A stretch of 64,000 bases of DNA from Nitrospirota bacterium (GCA_021789595.1 JAJYJJ010000006.1:75747-139746); one strand, 5' to 3'; shown: positions 31,094-42,438, counted from the first letter of the stretch. Numbers and translations are program-made. Notes: a model not told the origin generated them from the sequence alone.

Positions 31094-33088
31094 TCAAACC
31101 CTTATCCCTATCTCTACCTGTCTCTTCCTTATAGCCGTGAGCCTGTCCCTCAGTTCTGCCGCCCTCTCAAAGTCAAGCCTTTGGGCAGCATCTTTCATGT
31201 CGGTCTCAAGCTTCCTGATGAGGTTGTCATCGTATTCGTATCTCAGCTCCTCCTCTGATATAACAGGAACAGTCCAGTAATCAGCCTCATAGACAGAGCC
31301 AAGGACATCCTTGATATTTGACTTTACTGTCTCAGGCGTAATGCCATTTTCCCTGTTGTATCGCTCCTGGACTGCTCTTCTTCTATTCGTCTCATCAATG
31401 GCCTTTTGCATGGATGATGTCACAGTATCTGCATAAAAGATTACCTCTCCATTTATATTCCTTGCTGCCCTTCCAGCGGTCTGGATTAATGACCGCTCTG
31501 AGCGGAGAAAACCCTTCTTATCAGCATCAAGGATCGCGACAAGGGACACCTCTGGAAGATCAAGTCCTTCCCTCAAGAGATTTACACCTATAAGTGCGTC
31601 AAACCTGCCAAGCCGCAGGTCCCTTAGTATCGCAACTCTTTCGATGGTGTCTATATCAGAGTGTAGATAACGCGCCTTTATCCCTATCTCCTGATAGTAA
31701 TCTGTCAGGTCTTCTGCCATTCTCTTGGTCAGGGTTGTTACAAGCACCCTCTCACCATTGTCTGCCCTTTTCCTTATCTCTCCAAGGAGGTCATCCACCT
31801 GCCCTTTTATTGGTCTTATACTGATCCTCGGGTCCATAAGGCCTGTTGGCCTTATCACCTGCTCTACAATCTTTCCATGGGTTTTATCCAGCTCATAATT
31901 CCCCGGGGTTGCGGATATATATATGGCCTGGTATATCCTTTGTTCGAATTCCTTAAATGTCAGCGGTCTGTTATCCAGGGCAGATGGCAGCCTGAAGCCG
32001 TAATCAATAAGCGTTTGTTTTCTTGCCATGTCGCCCTCATACATACCGCCAATCTGTGGGACAGTTGCATGGGACTCATCAATAATAATCAGTAAATCCT
32101 CAGGAAAATAATCTATCAATGTATAAGGCGGCTCCCCCGTTTTACGGCCTGACAGGTGTCTTGAATAGTTCTCTATGCCGTGGCAGTAGCCAAATTCCCT
32201 CAGCATCTCAAGGTCAAACCTTGTCTTCTGTTCGATCCTCTGCGCCTCAAACTTCCTGCCCTCCTTCAGGAATGATTCAATCCTCTCATACATCTCATCT
32301 TCTATTGCCTTAAGTGCCATCTCAAGCCTTGGCCTTGGCGTAATCCAGTGGCTGTTTGGATAAAGGGCAACCCTTGCGAGTTTCCTTGAAACATGCCCTG
32401 TAAGAGGATCAATCTCAGAAAGTGAATCTATATCATCGCCAAAAAAATCCACTCTTATTGCCCTATCACCTGCATAGGATGGAAATATCTCAACTACATC
32501 CCCTCTAACCCTGAATGTCCCGCGCCTGAAATCCGTCTCTGTCCTCTCATACAGCATCTCGACAAGCCTCAGGAGTATCGCATCACGCTTAGCATGCATC
32601 CCCTCCTCAAGGAACAGATGCATCTGCATATAATCATCTGGCGAACCAATGCCATATATGCATGACACAGAGGCAACGATAATAGAATCTCTCCTTTCAA
32701 GCACTGCCCTTGTTGCAGAATGTCTCATCCTGTCAATATCATCGTTTATCAGTGCATCCTTTTCTATGTAGGTATCAGTTGATGGGATATATGCCTCTGG
32801 CTGGTAATAGTCGTAGTAGCTTACAAAATACTCCACTGCATTTTCAGGGAAAAAACTCTTGAACTCTCCGTAGAGCTGCGCAGCGAGCGTCTTATTGTGG
32901 GCAATAACAAGTGTTGGCCTGTTCACATTGGCTATGACATTTGCAATAGTATAGGTCTTTCCAGAGCCGGTTACACCGAGCAGCACCTGATGTTTCCTGT
33001 TTTCCAAGAGCCCCCCGGTAAGGGCATCAATGGCCTTTGGCTGGTCGCCTTTCGGGGTAAGGTCTGAAGAAAGCCTGAATCTATCCAT
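31094..33088 (-). CDS. uvrB: Excinuclease ABC subunit B
   Basis: 664 aa; [29 protein letters not shown]-terminal UVR motif. Confidence 0.97.
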   Translation of the reverse strand: MDRFRLSSDLTPKGDQPKAIDALTGGLLENRKHQVLLGVTGSGKTYTIANVIANVNRPTLVIAHNKTLAAQLYGEFKSFFPENAVEYFVSYYDYYQPEAYIPSTDTYIEKDALINDDIDRMRHSATRAVLERRDSIIVASVSCIYGIGSPDDYMQMHLFLEEGMHAKRDAILLRLVEMLYERTETDFRRGTFRVRGDVVEIFPSYAGDRAIRVDFFGDDIDSLSEIDPLTGHVSRKLARVALYPNSHWITPRPRLEMALKAIEDEMYERIESFLKEGRKFEAQRIEQKTRFDLEMLREFGYCHGIENYSRHLSGRKTGEPPYTLIDYFPEDLLIIIDESHATVPQIGGMYEGDMARKQTLIDYGFRLPSALDNRPLTFKEFEQRIYQAIYISATPGNYELDKTHGKIVEQVIRPTGLMDPRISIRPIKGQVDDLLGEIRKRADNGERVLVTTLTKRMAEDLTDYYQEIGIKARYLHSDIDTIERVAILRDLRLGRFDALIGVNLLREGLDLPEVSLVAILDADKKGFLRSERSLIQTAGRAARNINGEVIFYADTVTSSMQKAIDETNRRRAVQERYNRENGITPETVKSNIKDVLGSVYEADYWTVPVISEEELRYEYDDNLIRKLETDMKDAAQRLDFERAAELRDRLTAIRKRQVEIGIRV

Positions 33089-33096
33089 AAGGGATT

Positions 33097-34965
33097 TTAA
33101 ATCCTATTCTTCTGCCTTTCTATCGCTATCATCAAAAGCGACAGCGCTGCAGGTGTAACTCCGGGGATCCTGCTTGCCTGGCCGAAGTTTGACGGCCTTA
33201 TCGCATTAAGCTTGGAGAGTATCTCATTTGAAAGGCCGCTTATGGATGTATAATCAAGACTATCAGGTATCCTTTTGGCCTCAATCCTTTTCAGCCTCTC
33301 TGCCATCTCCATCTGCCTTGTGATATAGCCTTCATATTTTATCTGTATCTCGACCTGCCTCTCTATATCCTCTGTTAAAGGCATCCCTGGGGGAGAAAAC
33401 CTTTTGATAAAGTCGTATGTCAGTTCAGGCCTTTTTAAAAGCTGTTCAAGGGATGTGTCTTCTTCAATAATGGAACAATTGATTGCTGCCAGTGCAGCAT
33501 TTATCTGGCCTGGTTTGAGCCTGATCTTTTTAAGTCTCTCAAGTTCTCCTGCTATCAACACCCTTTTGTCATTAAACTTGCTGTATCCTGTCTCATTAAC
33601 AAGTCCGATATTGTATCCCTTCTCCATCAATCTCAGGTCAGCATTGTCGTGTCTTAAAAGCAGCCTGTATTCTGCCCTTGATGTAAACATCCTGTACGGC
33701 TCATTTGTCCCCTTTGTCACAAGGTCATCAATGAGGACACCTGTATATGCCTCGTGTCTGCCGAGTATCAATGGCCTTCTTCCCTGAAGTTTTAAAGCGG
33801 CATTTATCCCTGCCATCAGGCCCTGTGCAGCAGCCTCTTCATATCCTGATGTGCCATTAATCTGACCAGCAAGAAATAATCCATCTATAAGTTTTGCCTC
33901 AAGGCTGTGCTTAAGCTGCGCAGGATAGACAAAGTCATACTCGATGGCATAACCAGGCCTCATAATCTCTGCATCTTCAAGCCCGGGGATGCTCCTTACA
34001 AGCCGCATCTGCACATCGTATGGAAGGCTTGTTGAGATACCATTTGCATAGTATTCCATTGTCTCAAGACCCTCTGGTTCAAGGAATACCTGATGCCTCT
34101 CACGTCCAGAAAATCGAACAACCTTGTCCTCTATTGACGGGCAGTATCTCGGCCCTATCCCCTTAATCCTTCCGCTGTAAAGGGGTGAGCGGTCAAGGTT
34201 TCCCAGTATAATCCTGTGCGTTTCTTTATTTGTATATGTGATATAGCATGGCAGTTGTGGGTTTGTAATCCCCTCGGTGCTGTATGAAAATGGTGTTGGC
34301 GGCTCATCTCCCCACTGGGGTTGTGTCTTTGAGAAATCTATTGTCTTTGCATCAAGCCTTGGAGGTGTGCCTGTCTTTAGTCTTCCCATCTTAAGACCAA
34401 TCTCTTTTAGAGAATCTGATAGGCCAATGGATGGATACTCTCCTGCCCTTCCAGCCTGAAAATTCTCAAGGCCGATATGTATCAGACCTTTAAGGAATGT
34501 TCCTGTTGTTACAATTACAGCCCCTGCCTTATAGAACACACCGAGGGATGTTAATACGCCTTTTACCCTGCCGTCCTCAACAACAATTCGTTCAATAGAT
34601 GCCTGTTTTATATCGAGGTTTTTTTCTGCCTCAAGCACCTTTCTCATTGATAGCCTGTAAAGAAGCCTGTCTGTCTGGGCCCTCAATGACCATACAGCAG
34701 GACCTTTTGATTTATTCAAGACCCTGAACTGTATGCCTGCCCTGTCTGTGACCTTTGCCATCTCGCCTCCGAGGCTATCGATCTCACGCACAAGATGGCC
34801 CTTTGCGAGGCCGCCAATTGCAGGGTTACATGACATCTGTGCAATGGTATCGATGTTCATGGTAAAAAGGCATGTGGAAAAGCCCATACGGGATGCTGCA
34901 AGGCCTGCCTCACAGCCAGCATGTCCAGCGCCAATAACAATTATGTCGTATTGCCTTTCCATCAA
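33097..34965 (-). CDS. mnmG: tRNA uridine-5-carboxymethylaminomethyl modification enzyme MnmG
   Basis: 622 aa; [37 protein letters not shown]. Confidence 0.97.
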   Translation of the reverse strand: MMERQYDIIVIGAGHAGCEAGLAASRMGFSTCLFTMNIDTIAQMSCNPAIGGLAKGHLVREIDSLGGEMAKVTDRAGIQFRVLNKSKGPAVWSLRAQTDRLLYRLSMRKVLEAEKNLDIKQASIERIVVEDGRVKGVLTSLGVFYKAGAVIVTTGTFLKGLIHIGLENFQAGRAGEYPSIGLSDSLKEIGLKMGRLKTGTPPRLDAKTIDFSKTQPQWGDEPPTPFSYSTEGITNPQLPCYITYTNKETHRIILGNLDRSPLYSGRIKGIGPRYCPSIEDKVVRFSGRERHQVFLEPEGLETMEYYANGISTSLPYDVQMRLVRSIPGLEDAEIMRPGYAIEYDFVYPAQLKHSLEAKLIDGLFLAGQINGTSGYEEAAAQGLMAGINAALKLQGRRPLILGRHEAYTGVLIDDLVTKGTNEPYRMFTSRAEYRLLLRHDNADLRLMEKGYNIGLVNETGYSKFNDKRVLIAGELERLKKIRLKPGQINAALAAINCSIIEEDTSLEQLLKRPELTYDFIKRFSPPGMPLTEDIERQVEIQIKYEGYITRQMEMAERLKRIEAKRIPDSLDYTSISGLSNEILSKLNAIRPSNFGQASRIPGVTPAALSLLMIAIERQKNRI

Positions 34966-35984
34966 CTTATTACCCTTAACTTTCCATCTCCCTTTTCAAC
35001 CCTGCCAATAACCGAGAAGGGTATATCAGCAGAACTAAAGACCTCGACTTCCTGGGGGGCGATTGCAATGAGCAATCCACCGGATGTCTGAGGGTCTGAG
35101 AGGATTAATCCCTTTTCCTCAGGGAATCCATCTGGAAATAAAACCCTGCCGTCAAGGAATTTAAGATTGTTATAGTCGCCCTCAGGCACCATGCCGAGGG
35201 CAACCATACCTTCAACATTGTCAAGGACAGGGACATTTCCATATGAGATTACAATGTCTATCTCAGCATCCCTGACCATATTGAATGCGTGTCCAAGAAG
35301 GCCAAAGCCTGTGACATCTGTAACAGCATGGGCATTGGCATCCATGGCTATGGCAGATGCCCTGTTGTTCAGTCTTAACATCCATTGGACAGCCTCTCTG
35401 AGGTCATCCTCTAATAGTCTTCCACCCTTGAGTGCAGTTGTCAGTATGCCAACCCCAATGGGTTTTGTAAGGATAAGGACATCCCCTGGTATAGCGCCGC
35501 TAAGCCGCAGTATCTTATCCTTTTTAACGACACCTGATACCGAGAGACCGAACTTCAATTCCCTGTCTTCTATGCTGTGGCCTCCAAGGAGATAGACAGA
35601 TGCCTCTTTGAGCTTATCCATGGCACCCCGTAGAATCTCCCTCAGAACCCCAGGCTCATAATCGCAGGAAGAGAAACCAGCAATGGCAAGGGCTGTATGA
35701 GGGATACCACCCATTGCATAGATGTCGCTAAGGGAATTAGCAGCGCTTATAGCACCAAATGTATAGGGGTCATCCACAATTGGCGTGATGACATCAACTG
35801 TCTCTACAAGGGCAACATCCCTGTCGATCAGGTATACGCCTGCATCATCTCCAGGGCCAACTATCGCCCTTTCATCCTGCTGGTTAGAGACCTCTTTTAT
35901 AATCTCTTCAAGGTCAGACCGACCCAGTTTCCCTGCTCAGCCGGCAGCCCTGACCTTTTCTGTCAATCTAATCCTTTTTTCCAC
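34962..35984 (-). CDS. selD: Selenide, water dikinase SelD, selenocysteine-containing (in-frame TGA at 35937-35939); GTG start
   Basis: ORF track starts at 35777; same frame extends upstream as MEKRIRLTEKVRAAG-U(TGA)-AGKLGRSDLEEIIKEVSNQQDERAIVGPGDDAGVYLIDRDVALVETVDVITPIV-DDPYTFG, a canonical SelD N-terminus. Confidence 0.92.
35912..35924 (-). promoter_or_regulatory. SECIS-like hairpin downstream of the selD UGA
   Basis: Minus strand GGTC-GGTCT-GACC, 12 nt after TGA; GGUCU apical loop resembles the E. coli fdhF SECIS loop. Confidence 0.65.
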
Positions 35985-36131
35985 TATTAAGTCCTTCCCG
36001 AAAGTGATAATTCTAATATAGCTGAATCATGCTTTAAAATAAAAGGGCAACAGGCGTCCTATTTATATGATGTTTATAAAGTGTCATTATTAATGTTAAA
36101 ATTTCCATTAATGCTATTAGATGACAGAAAA

Positions 36132-37097
36132 ATGCAACCCGAAGGCTTTATTGACCTCCATACCCATGGAATCGGCAGATACGACACCAGGACAGATAAT
36201 CCTCAAGACATCCTGAAGATTGCTGAGCTGCATGGAAAGGCAGGAACCTCTGCTATCCTGCCAACAATATACGCGGCTCCAATTGATGAGATGCGGGCTG
36301 ATATAGAGTCGGTGAGAAAGGCAATGGAGATACAGAAGTCAGAGGTCGGAGGTCAGAAGTCAAATCCCCCCGTCCCCCCTTTACTAAGGGGGGGTGAGGG
36401 GGGATTATTTTCTAAAGGGGGGATTAATAACTCATCACTTATCCTTGGCGTTCATCTTGAGGGGCCGTTTCTGAATCCATTAAGATGCGGTGCAATGGCT
36501 AAAGAGACATTCATAAGGCCAACAATCGCCAGCCTCAAGAGATTGGTTGAGGGCTATGAGGATATTGTAAAGATAATCACAATAGCCCCTGAACTGGCAG
36601 GCGGCTTAAAGGTCATCGAGAAGTGCGCCATGCTGGGAATCAGGGTAAATATGGGACATTCTGATGCCACATATAAACAGGCAGTTGACGGTAAAAAGGC
36701 AGGTGCGACAGGTATTACCCATATATTTAATGCCATGAGGCCGTTTCATCATCGTGAGCCAGGGATTATTGGACTTGGGCTTCTTGATGAAGACCTATAT
36801 ATTGAGGTCATTGCTGATGGGTTTCATATCCATCCCAGGACACTGGAACTGATCTTTAACACAAAGCGCCTTGACAGGATTATCCTTGTCTCTGATTCAG
36901 TAAAAGGGGCAGGCAGAGGCAAAAGGCCGATCTATAACACAAAGGGCACGCTGGCAGGCAGCGCAATAACAGTAAGGGCTGCATCTGGTTTCCTTAAATC
37001 CATCGGTATCCCTGAAGTTGAGGCCATTGAGGCTGGGATAGAAAACCCGATGAGATACCTACGGGCAGTAGTTGATAAAAAGCATCTGGTTAGATAG
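36132..37097 (+). CDS. nagA: N-acetylglucosamine-6-phosphate deacetylase with an in-frame repeat insertion
   Basis: GFIDLHTHGIG, GVHLEGPFLNP, GHSDAT, HIFNAMRPFHHREPG; start placed at MQPEGF (ORF track 36081). Confidence 0.88.
   Translation: MQPEGFIDLHTHGIGRYDTRTDNPQDILKIAELHGKAGTSAILPTIYAAPIDEMRADIESVRKAMEIQKSEVGGQKSNPPVPPLLRGGEGGLFSKGGINNSSLILGVHLEGPFLNPLRCGAMAKETFIRPTIASLKRLVEGYEDIVKIITIAPELAGGLKVIEKCAMLGIRVNMGHSDATYKQAVDGKKAGATGITHIFNAMRPFHHREPGIIGLGLLDEDLYIEVIADGFHIHPRTLELIFNTKRLDRIILVSDSVKGAGRGKRPIYNTKGTLAGSAITVRAASGFLKSIGIPEVEAIEAGIENPMRYLRAVVDKKHLVR
36335..36432 (+). repeat. Composite repeat inside nagA: heptamer tract plus G/C-run palindrome
   Basis: CAGAAGT CAGAGGT CGGAGGT CAGAAGT then CCCCCCTT-tact-AAGGGGGG; encodes QKSEVGGQKSNPPVPPLLRGGEGGLFSKGG. 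Confidence 0.8.
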
Positions 37098-37479
37098 GTG
37101 TCCTATTTATTTGCTCTTCGGTCAGAAATTTATTTAACACACTCGGAAGCCCCCTTGTATTTATGGGCTTTGTGATATATCCATCACAGCCGATTCCAAG
37201 GATCCGCTCCCTGTCTCCACTCATAGCAAGTGATGTTATAGCGATAATCTTGATCCCTTTTGTTTCCGGGTCTGCCTTTAAGAACCTTATCGCCTTTGTC
37301 CCATCCATCCTCGGCATGTGCATGTCCATCAGGATAAGGTCAGGTTTGTGCACCTTTGCCATCCTTATCCCTTCCACGCCATCAGAGGCCTCAATAACAT
37401 CATAGCCGTTATACAGGAGAATATCCCTGATAAGGCTCCTGTTGTTTTCATTATCCTCAACAACAAGTATCTTTGGCAT
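37090..37479 (-). CDS. CheY-like response regulator
   Basis: 129 aa receiver domain (ILVVEDNENNRSLIRDIL, LILMDMHMPRMDG). Confidence 0.92.
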   Translation of the reverse strand: MPKILVVEDNENNRSLIRDILLYNGYDVIEASDGVEGIRMAKVHKPDLILMDMHMPRMDGTKAIRFLKADPETKGIKIIAITSLAMSGDRERILGIGCDGYITKPINTRGLPSVLNKFLTEEQINRTPI

Positions 37480-37503
37480 ATCAGCAACCTCCGTTTCCTT
37501 TAA

Positions 37504-40251
37504 TTAATTGTTCGGATGCTTACCAACTACCTTCCTTAACTCAACTATGAACCTCTCTCTTGTGAGCCCTCCTTTTTCTACAATATGCTGGATCTTTAGC
37601 CTTCTTTTATCCTTCTGAGAAAGGCTCATTGCCGTGAGGATAATAATTGGTATGGATGCTGTTTTATCCTCGTAGCGCAATGCATCAGCAACCTCAAATC
37701 CACTCATGCCTGGCATCATCAAATCGAGCAGTATCAGGTCAGGCATTTCCCTTACCGCAGCCTCTATGCCATCTTTGCCATTCGATGCCTTCAGCGCATT
37801 ATATCCCTCGGATATTAAAACCTCCTCCATTATTGCAAGCGTCTTTGGATCATCATCGATTATAAGTGCAAGCTTTTTATGCGATGCTGTCCCTTCTGTT
37901 TGCCTTTCCTGAGCAGAGACAGTTTCCGGTACAGATTGCCTGATTGGTATTGTGAATGTGAATCTGCTTCCCTTTTTATATTCGCTGTCGACCCATATCT
38001 TGCCGCTGTGGAGTTCAACAAGCCTCTTTGTGAGTGCCAATCCGAGCCCTGTGCCCTCATATGTCTTAGTATATGGCGACTCAATTTGTGAGAATTCTCT
38101 GAAGAGCTTTGGGATATCCTCAGGCTTTATGCCTATGCCTGTGTCCTGCACAGTGATTTCGATAAAGTCAGAAGTTAAGAGGTTAGGAGGTTGGGAAGTT
38201 GAGATTTTTTTCTCAGCTTCATATCCACTCATCTTCTTAGCTTCTACCTTTACGCTTCCCCCATCTGGCGTAAACTTCACTGCATTGCTAAGGAGGTTAA
38301 ACATTATCTGCTTCAACTTCCTTTCATCTGCCCCTATTTCTATGTCTGCATCGGAAGCTATATCAAGGGAGAGCTTAATCCCATGCTTAAAGGCCTTTTC
38401 CTTGAACATCATCAAGGATGAATCAAGGACATCTCTTAACAGGAAATTGTTGTATTCAAGCTCCATCTTTCCTGATTCTACCTTTGATAGATCCAGGATG
38501 TCATTTACAAGGCTGAGGAGATGCCTCCCGCTTTCACCTATGTCCTTCACATACTCTAATTGTTTTTCATTTAATGGCCCGAAAAGCTGGTCTTCTAACA
38601 CCTCTGAAAACCCTATCACCGAGTTTAGCGGTGTCCTTAACTCATGTGACATATTCGCAAGGAAATCTGACTTTGCCCTTGACGCCTCCTCAAGCCTTAT
38701 ATTGGCCTCAGAAAGCTCCTTCTGCTGGGCTTGAAGTTCCTCGTTCATTGTGCGGAGTTCCTCATTCATCGTCTGAAGTTCCTCATTAGAACGGGAAAGC
38801 TCATCTGAAAGCCTTTTCAGGGCTGCCTGGTTTTTGATTGTGTTGATACCTATGGCAAGCTGCGGGGCAATGCGTTCAATGACATTTATATTTTCTTGCC
38901 TGAATCCATGGATGCAGGCAAGTTCAAGCACCCCCATTGGTTCATCCTTGTACAGCAATGGGATGGCTATTATATCCTTGGGAATGAGTATGCCAACACC
39001 TGTCTCTACCTTAAGGTATGTGTCCTGAGGGATGTCCCGGATTCTCAGCATCCTTTTCTGCCGCAGACACTCAAGTGGGAGGCCATCAATCCCTGATGGC
39101 TTTTGAATCGAAATAAATGCACATGGCATGAGCCTTCCCTCTTCAAACACATATAAAACCCCTGACTCTGTGCATGTGTGTTCGCTCAGTTTTTTGAGAG
39201 ATGCATCGCACATCTCTCCCATATCAGGCCACTCTCTGTTTAAAAGGATGATGGTCTCGTTGTATATCTTTTCAGAATATTCCTTTTCCTTAAGTTCTTT
39301 TGTGGATCTCTGGATTGAAATTAACAGTTCTGCCCCCTTGTATGCAAAGAACCCTCCTATAAGCAGCATAATCCCTGTAAAGGCAAAGAGTCCCCCTGTT
39401 ATCTTTCTCACAGGGGCAAAGACATCTTTTAAAGGCCTCTGAACGATTACACCCCAGTCCCACTGCTTAACAGGATGATATGCCGAAAGCACCATCTCCT
39501 CAGTCGCAGGGGCAAGCGTCCTTTCAGCCCCTTGCAGACCCCTCTTGACCTTCTGAACAACAGGGACTTTGGAGAAGTCCACAATCCTGTCCAGTTTATA
39601 GTTGGGGTGATAGATGAGATTACCCTTTTTATCAACTACATAGATAAAACCACTTCCAACCTTTATGCCGCCTATTGCATCCTTTATATAATCATCCCTC
39701 GGCTGCATAACAAGGATGGCGAGGATGCCTCTATCCACTGCCTTTATCGGGATTGCAATGGCAAAGAGATACCTCTGGGGCCTGCCTGCCCTGAGATAAA
39801 ACTCGGAGACATATGGAGTCCAGTTCTTTGAAACACCCTTATACCAGTCCCTGTCTGAGAAGTCTTTGCCAATGGCGAGGGGGTCTTCGGGATAGGCAGC
39901 AAGCTCAATCCCCTTCGGCGATGCTATAAATGCCCTCTCGATAGTATGAGAGGTTCCAATGAGATTTTTAAGGTGCATATCCATCTCTTTCTTGTCACCC
40001 CTCTGTAATCCTTCTATTAGATATGGCCTTGCAGCATATGCCCTGCCAAAGGCTATATCGCTATTTAACTTTTCCTCGATGTGGTGGGCGCCGAGTGTTG
40101 CATACATCTGATTCTCTTCGATTACCATCCGCTCAAGATTATCAGTAACCTCAAGATACACAAAGAAGGCAAGACTGAGCACGGGTATAGCTGTTATGAG
40201 AATCCCTGAAAGAATAGTCCTCCATCTCTTCTGTAAAAACCACCCCTTCAA
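37504..40251 (-). CDS. Hybrid sensor histidine kinase (Cache-like sensor, GAF-like, HisKA, HATPase, REC)
   Basis: 915 aa; NMSHELRTPLNSVIGFSEVL, DTGIGI, C-terminal receiver. Confidence 0.93.
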   Translation of the reverse strand: MKGWFLQKRWRTILSGILITAIPVLSLAFFVYLEVTDNLERMVIEENQMYATLGAHHIEEKLNSDIAFGRAYAARPYLIEGLQRGDKKEMDMHLKNLIGTSHTIERAFIASPKGIELAAYPEDPLAIGKDFSDRDWYKGVSKNWTPYVSEFYLRAGRPQRYLFAIAIPIKAVDRGILAILVMQPRDDYIKDAIGGIKVGSGFIYVVDKKGNLIYHPNYKLDRIVDFSKVPVVQKVKRGLQGAERTLAPATEEMVLSAYHPVKQWDWGVIVQRPLKDVFAPVRKITGGLFAFTGIMLLIGGFFAYKGAELLISIQRSTKELKEKEYSEKIYNETIILLNREWPDMGEMCDASLKKLSEHTCTESGVLYVFEEGRLMPCAFISIQKPSGIDGLPLECLRQKRMLRIRDIPQDTYLKVETGVGILIPKDIIAIPLLYKDEPMGVLELACIHGFRQENINVIERIAPQLAIGINTIKNQAALKRLSDELSRSNEELQTMNEELRTMNEELQAQQKELSEANIRLEEASRAKSDFLANMSHELRTPLNSVIGFSEVLEDQLFGPLNEKQLEYVKDIGESGRHLLSLVNDILDLSKVESGKMELEYNNFLLRDVLDSSLMMFKEKAFKHGIKLSLDIASDADIEIGADERKLKQIMFNLLSNAVKFTPDGGSVKVEAKKMSGYEAEKKISTSQPPNLLTSDFIEITVQDTGIGIKPEDIPKLFREFSQIESPYTKTYEGTGLGLALTKRLVELHSGKIWVDSEYKKGSRFTFTIPIRQSVPETVSAQERQTEGTASHKKLALIIDDDPKTLAIMEEVLISEGYNALKASNGKDGIEAAVREMPDLILLDLMMPGMSGFEVADALRYEDKTASIPIIILTAMSLSQKDKRRLKIQHIVEKGGLTRERFIVELRKVVGKHPNN
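38167..38240 (-). repeat. 7-8-mer tract inserted in frame in the kinase ATPase domain
   Basis: + strand CAGAAGT TAAGAGGT TAGGAGGT TGGGAAGT TGAG; encodes KKISTSQPPNLLTS between VKVEAKK and DFIEITVQDTGIG. Confidence 0.65.
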
Positions 40252-40449
40252 TTTAGCCTCCTGCTATTAATCAGTTAAACCAATGGACAGTGAGAAGTTA
40301 CGAATAACAACTTTCCTCTTTTATATAAACAATTTCTATGCCATAATTATAACACATTGTTTTTTCAAGATTTTAGAGATTAGTCCTCACAATTTTAAAG
40401 AGGATTTTGCACATAATTTTGTGCATGTATATATCATTCCTGTAATATC

Positions 40450-41283
40450 TTAATCCCTTTTTCTGAAGACCTTTACATATGGCATTACCTCATAAAAGTC
40501 TTCTGTAAGCTGAGGGGTCATTATCTCTGCCTCGCCGAGGATAAGATACCCCTTATTCCTCAGAAAACCTGAAAAGCCCTCCAATATTCTCTCCTGTAAA
40601 TTGCGATCAAGGTATATGAGGACATTCCTGCAAAGGATGAGATGAAAATCTGAAAATATCCCCTCTTTTGGAGGCCTGCAGGTTGTAACATCATGGTAGG
40701 CAAAGGTCACCATTGACCGTATCTCATCGTTTATTCTGTAAAGACCATCTTCGGAGATGAAATACCTGTCAAGATAGCCCTTTTTAACCTCTAATATCGC
40801 TTCGCTTTTGTATACGGCCTTCTTGGCATCCTCAATCGCATCTCTATCAATATCCGTTGCAATAATGAAGATATGGGGATATACTGCCTCTTTATAGATA
40901 ATCTCCTTGAGAAGGATAGCCACAGAATACGCCTCCTCTCCCCTTGCACAGCCTGCGCACCATATCCTCAGGACATCTTCTCTATGGCTTAAGACAACCT
41001 CGGGAAGGACAAAGCTCCTGAGTACCTCAAAGACAAGCGGGTCCCTGAAAAAGTGGCTTACCTTTATAGTGAGAGCCTCTATAAGGCTGTCTACCTCTTG
41101 CGGGTTTTCTTTAAGGTATTGATAGTAAGAGGCATAATCAGGCATCATTGTGGCATGCAGTCGGCGCTCAAGCCTTCGCCTTATAGTATTTGCCCTGTAG
41201 GCAGTGAAATCAATTGCACGCAATTCCTTGACATACTCAAGCAGTTCATAAAGTTTATCAGGCATATAGCCTCCGGATATCAA
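40450..41283 (-). CDS. cheR: CheR-type protein-glutamate methyltransferase
   Basis: 277 aa; VSHFFRDPLVFEVL, IWCAGCARGEEAYSVAILL, DLILCRNVLIYLD. Confidence 0.92.
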   Translation of the reverse strand: MISGGYMPDKLYELLEYVKELRAIDFTAYRANTIRRRLERRLHATMMPDYASYYQYLKENPQEVDSLIEALTIKVSHFFRDPLVFEVLRSFVLPEVVLSHREDVLRIWCAGCARGEEAYSVAILLKEIIYKEAVYPHIFIIATDIDRDAIEDAKKAVYKSEAILEVKKGYLDRYFISEDGLYRINDEIRSMVTFAYHDVTTCRPPKEGIFSDFHLILCRNVLIYLDRNLQERILEGFSGFLRNKGYLILGEAEIMTPQLTEDFYEVMPYVKVFRKRD

Positions 41284-41334
41284 TCTATATAGATGCTAAA
41301 TTTTATCTTAATAATCGCATATTGGCAACTAAGT

Positions 41335-42411
41335 TTAGATCTTTGAAAAACAGATATTAAGGATTACCCCTCCACCGATAACCAAATCCCCGTTATAAAA
41401 TACAGCGCTCTGGCCTGGTGCAGGGGCCCACTGGGGTTCGTCAAATTCCACAAGGACAGTATTTTCATCTGCTGGCCAGATTGCTGCAGGGGCCTCTGTC
41501 ATTGTTGAGCGGAGCTTGGTCCTGACCATTTTTTCTTCAGAGAGGGAACCAATGGAAACCCAGTTAAGGTCGCCTACCAGAAACCTCTTTGACATTGCAC
41601 TTTCCCTTGGACCCACAACAACTGTATTGCTCTGCCTGTCTATGGCAGTAACATAAAAGGGTGATGTATTAGAAACACCAAGTCCTTTTCTCTGGCCAAT
41701 GGTATAAAAGGCAATACCCTTATGCTGCCCTATAACACGGCCATTAATGTCAACAATCGGTCCTGGTTTGACTGCTTCAGGGTCAAGTGTATGGATGAAG
41801 TCGATATACTTACCATCTCCAACAAAGCATATCTCCTGACTTTCAGGCCGTGATGCATTGGGCAATCCAAGCCCTGCGGCTATCTGTCTTGTCTCAACCT
41901 TTGTAAGACTGCCAAGCGGGAAGAGGGTCTTTGACAACTGTTCCTGTGTCATGACATAAAGGACATAGGACTGATCCTTTTTCTTATCTATACCCTTCAT
42001 GAGAAGAGACCTGCTGTTCTCCTTTACGACCCTTGCATAATGGCCTGTGGCAATAAACTCAGCCCCAAACTCTGCTGCTTTTTTAAGAATGAGGTCAAAC
42101 TTTATAAATCTATTACATAGAATGCAGGGGTTAGGGGTCTTTCCGGATATGTATGAGGCACAAAACCTCTCTATGACATCTTCGGCAAACTCATCCTTTG
42201 CATCCATTGTGTAATGCTCAATACCGAGACTCTTTGCAACCGCCTTTGCCCCTTCTATTGCCTCCATGGAACAGCAGACATCGGTTTTTCTTCTTTCCCG
42301 CTGCTCCCACAGCTCAAGGCTGAGGCCGATTACTTCATAACCTTGCTCTTTGAGGAGATGTGCTGCTATAGAAGAGTCAACGCCGCCGCTCATTGCAACC
42401 AAGACCTTCAT
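41335..42411 (-). CDS. mnmA: tRNA-specific 2-thiouridylase MnmA
   Basis: 358 aa; AMSGGVDSSIAAHLL, NPCILCNRFIKF, ATGHYAR. Confidence 0.96.
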   Translation of the reverse strand: MKVLVAMSGGVDSSIAAHLLKEQGYEVIGLSLELWEQRERRKTDVCCSMEAIEGAKAVAKSLGIEHYTMDAKDEFAEDVIERFCASYISGKTPNPCILCNRFIKFDLILKKAAEFGAEFIATGHYARVVKENSRSLLMKGIDKKKDQSYVLYVMTQEQLSKTLFPLGSLTKVETRQIAAGLGLPNASRPESQEICFVGDGKYIDFIHTLDPEAVKPGPIVDINGRVIGQHKGIAFYTIGQRKGLGVSNTSPFYVTAIDRQSNTVVVGPRESAMSKRFLVGDLNWVSIGSLSEEKMVRTKLRSTMTEAPAAIWPADENTVLVEFDEPQWAPAPGQSAVFYNGDLVIGGGVILNICFSKI

Positions 42412-42438
42412 AACTTTAATATAGCATACACAGGATTG

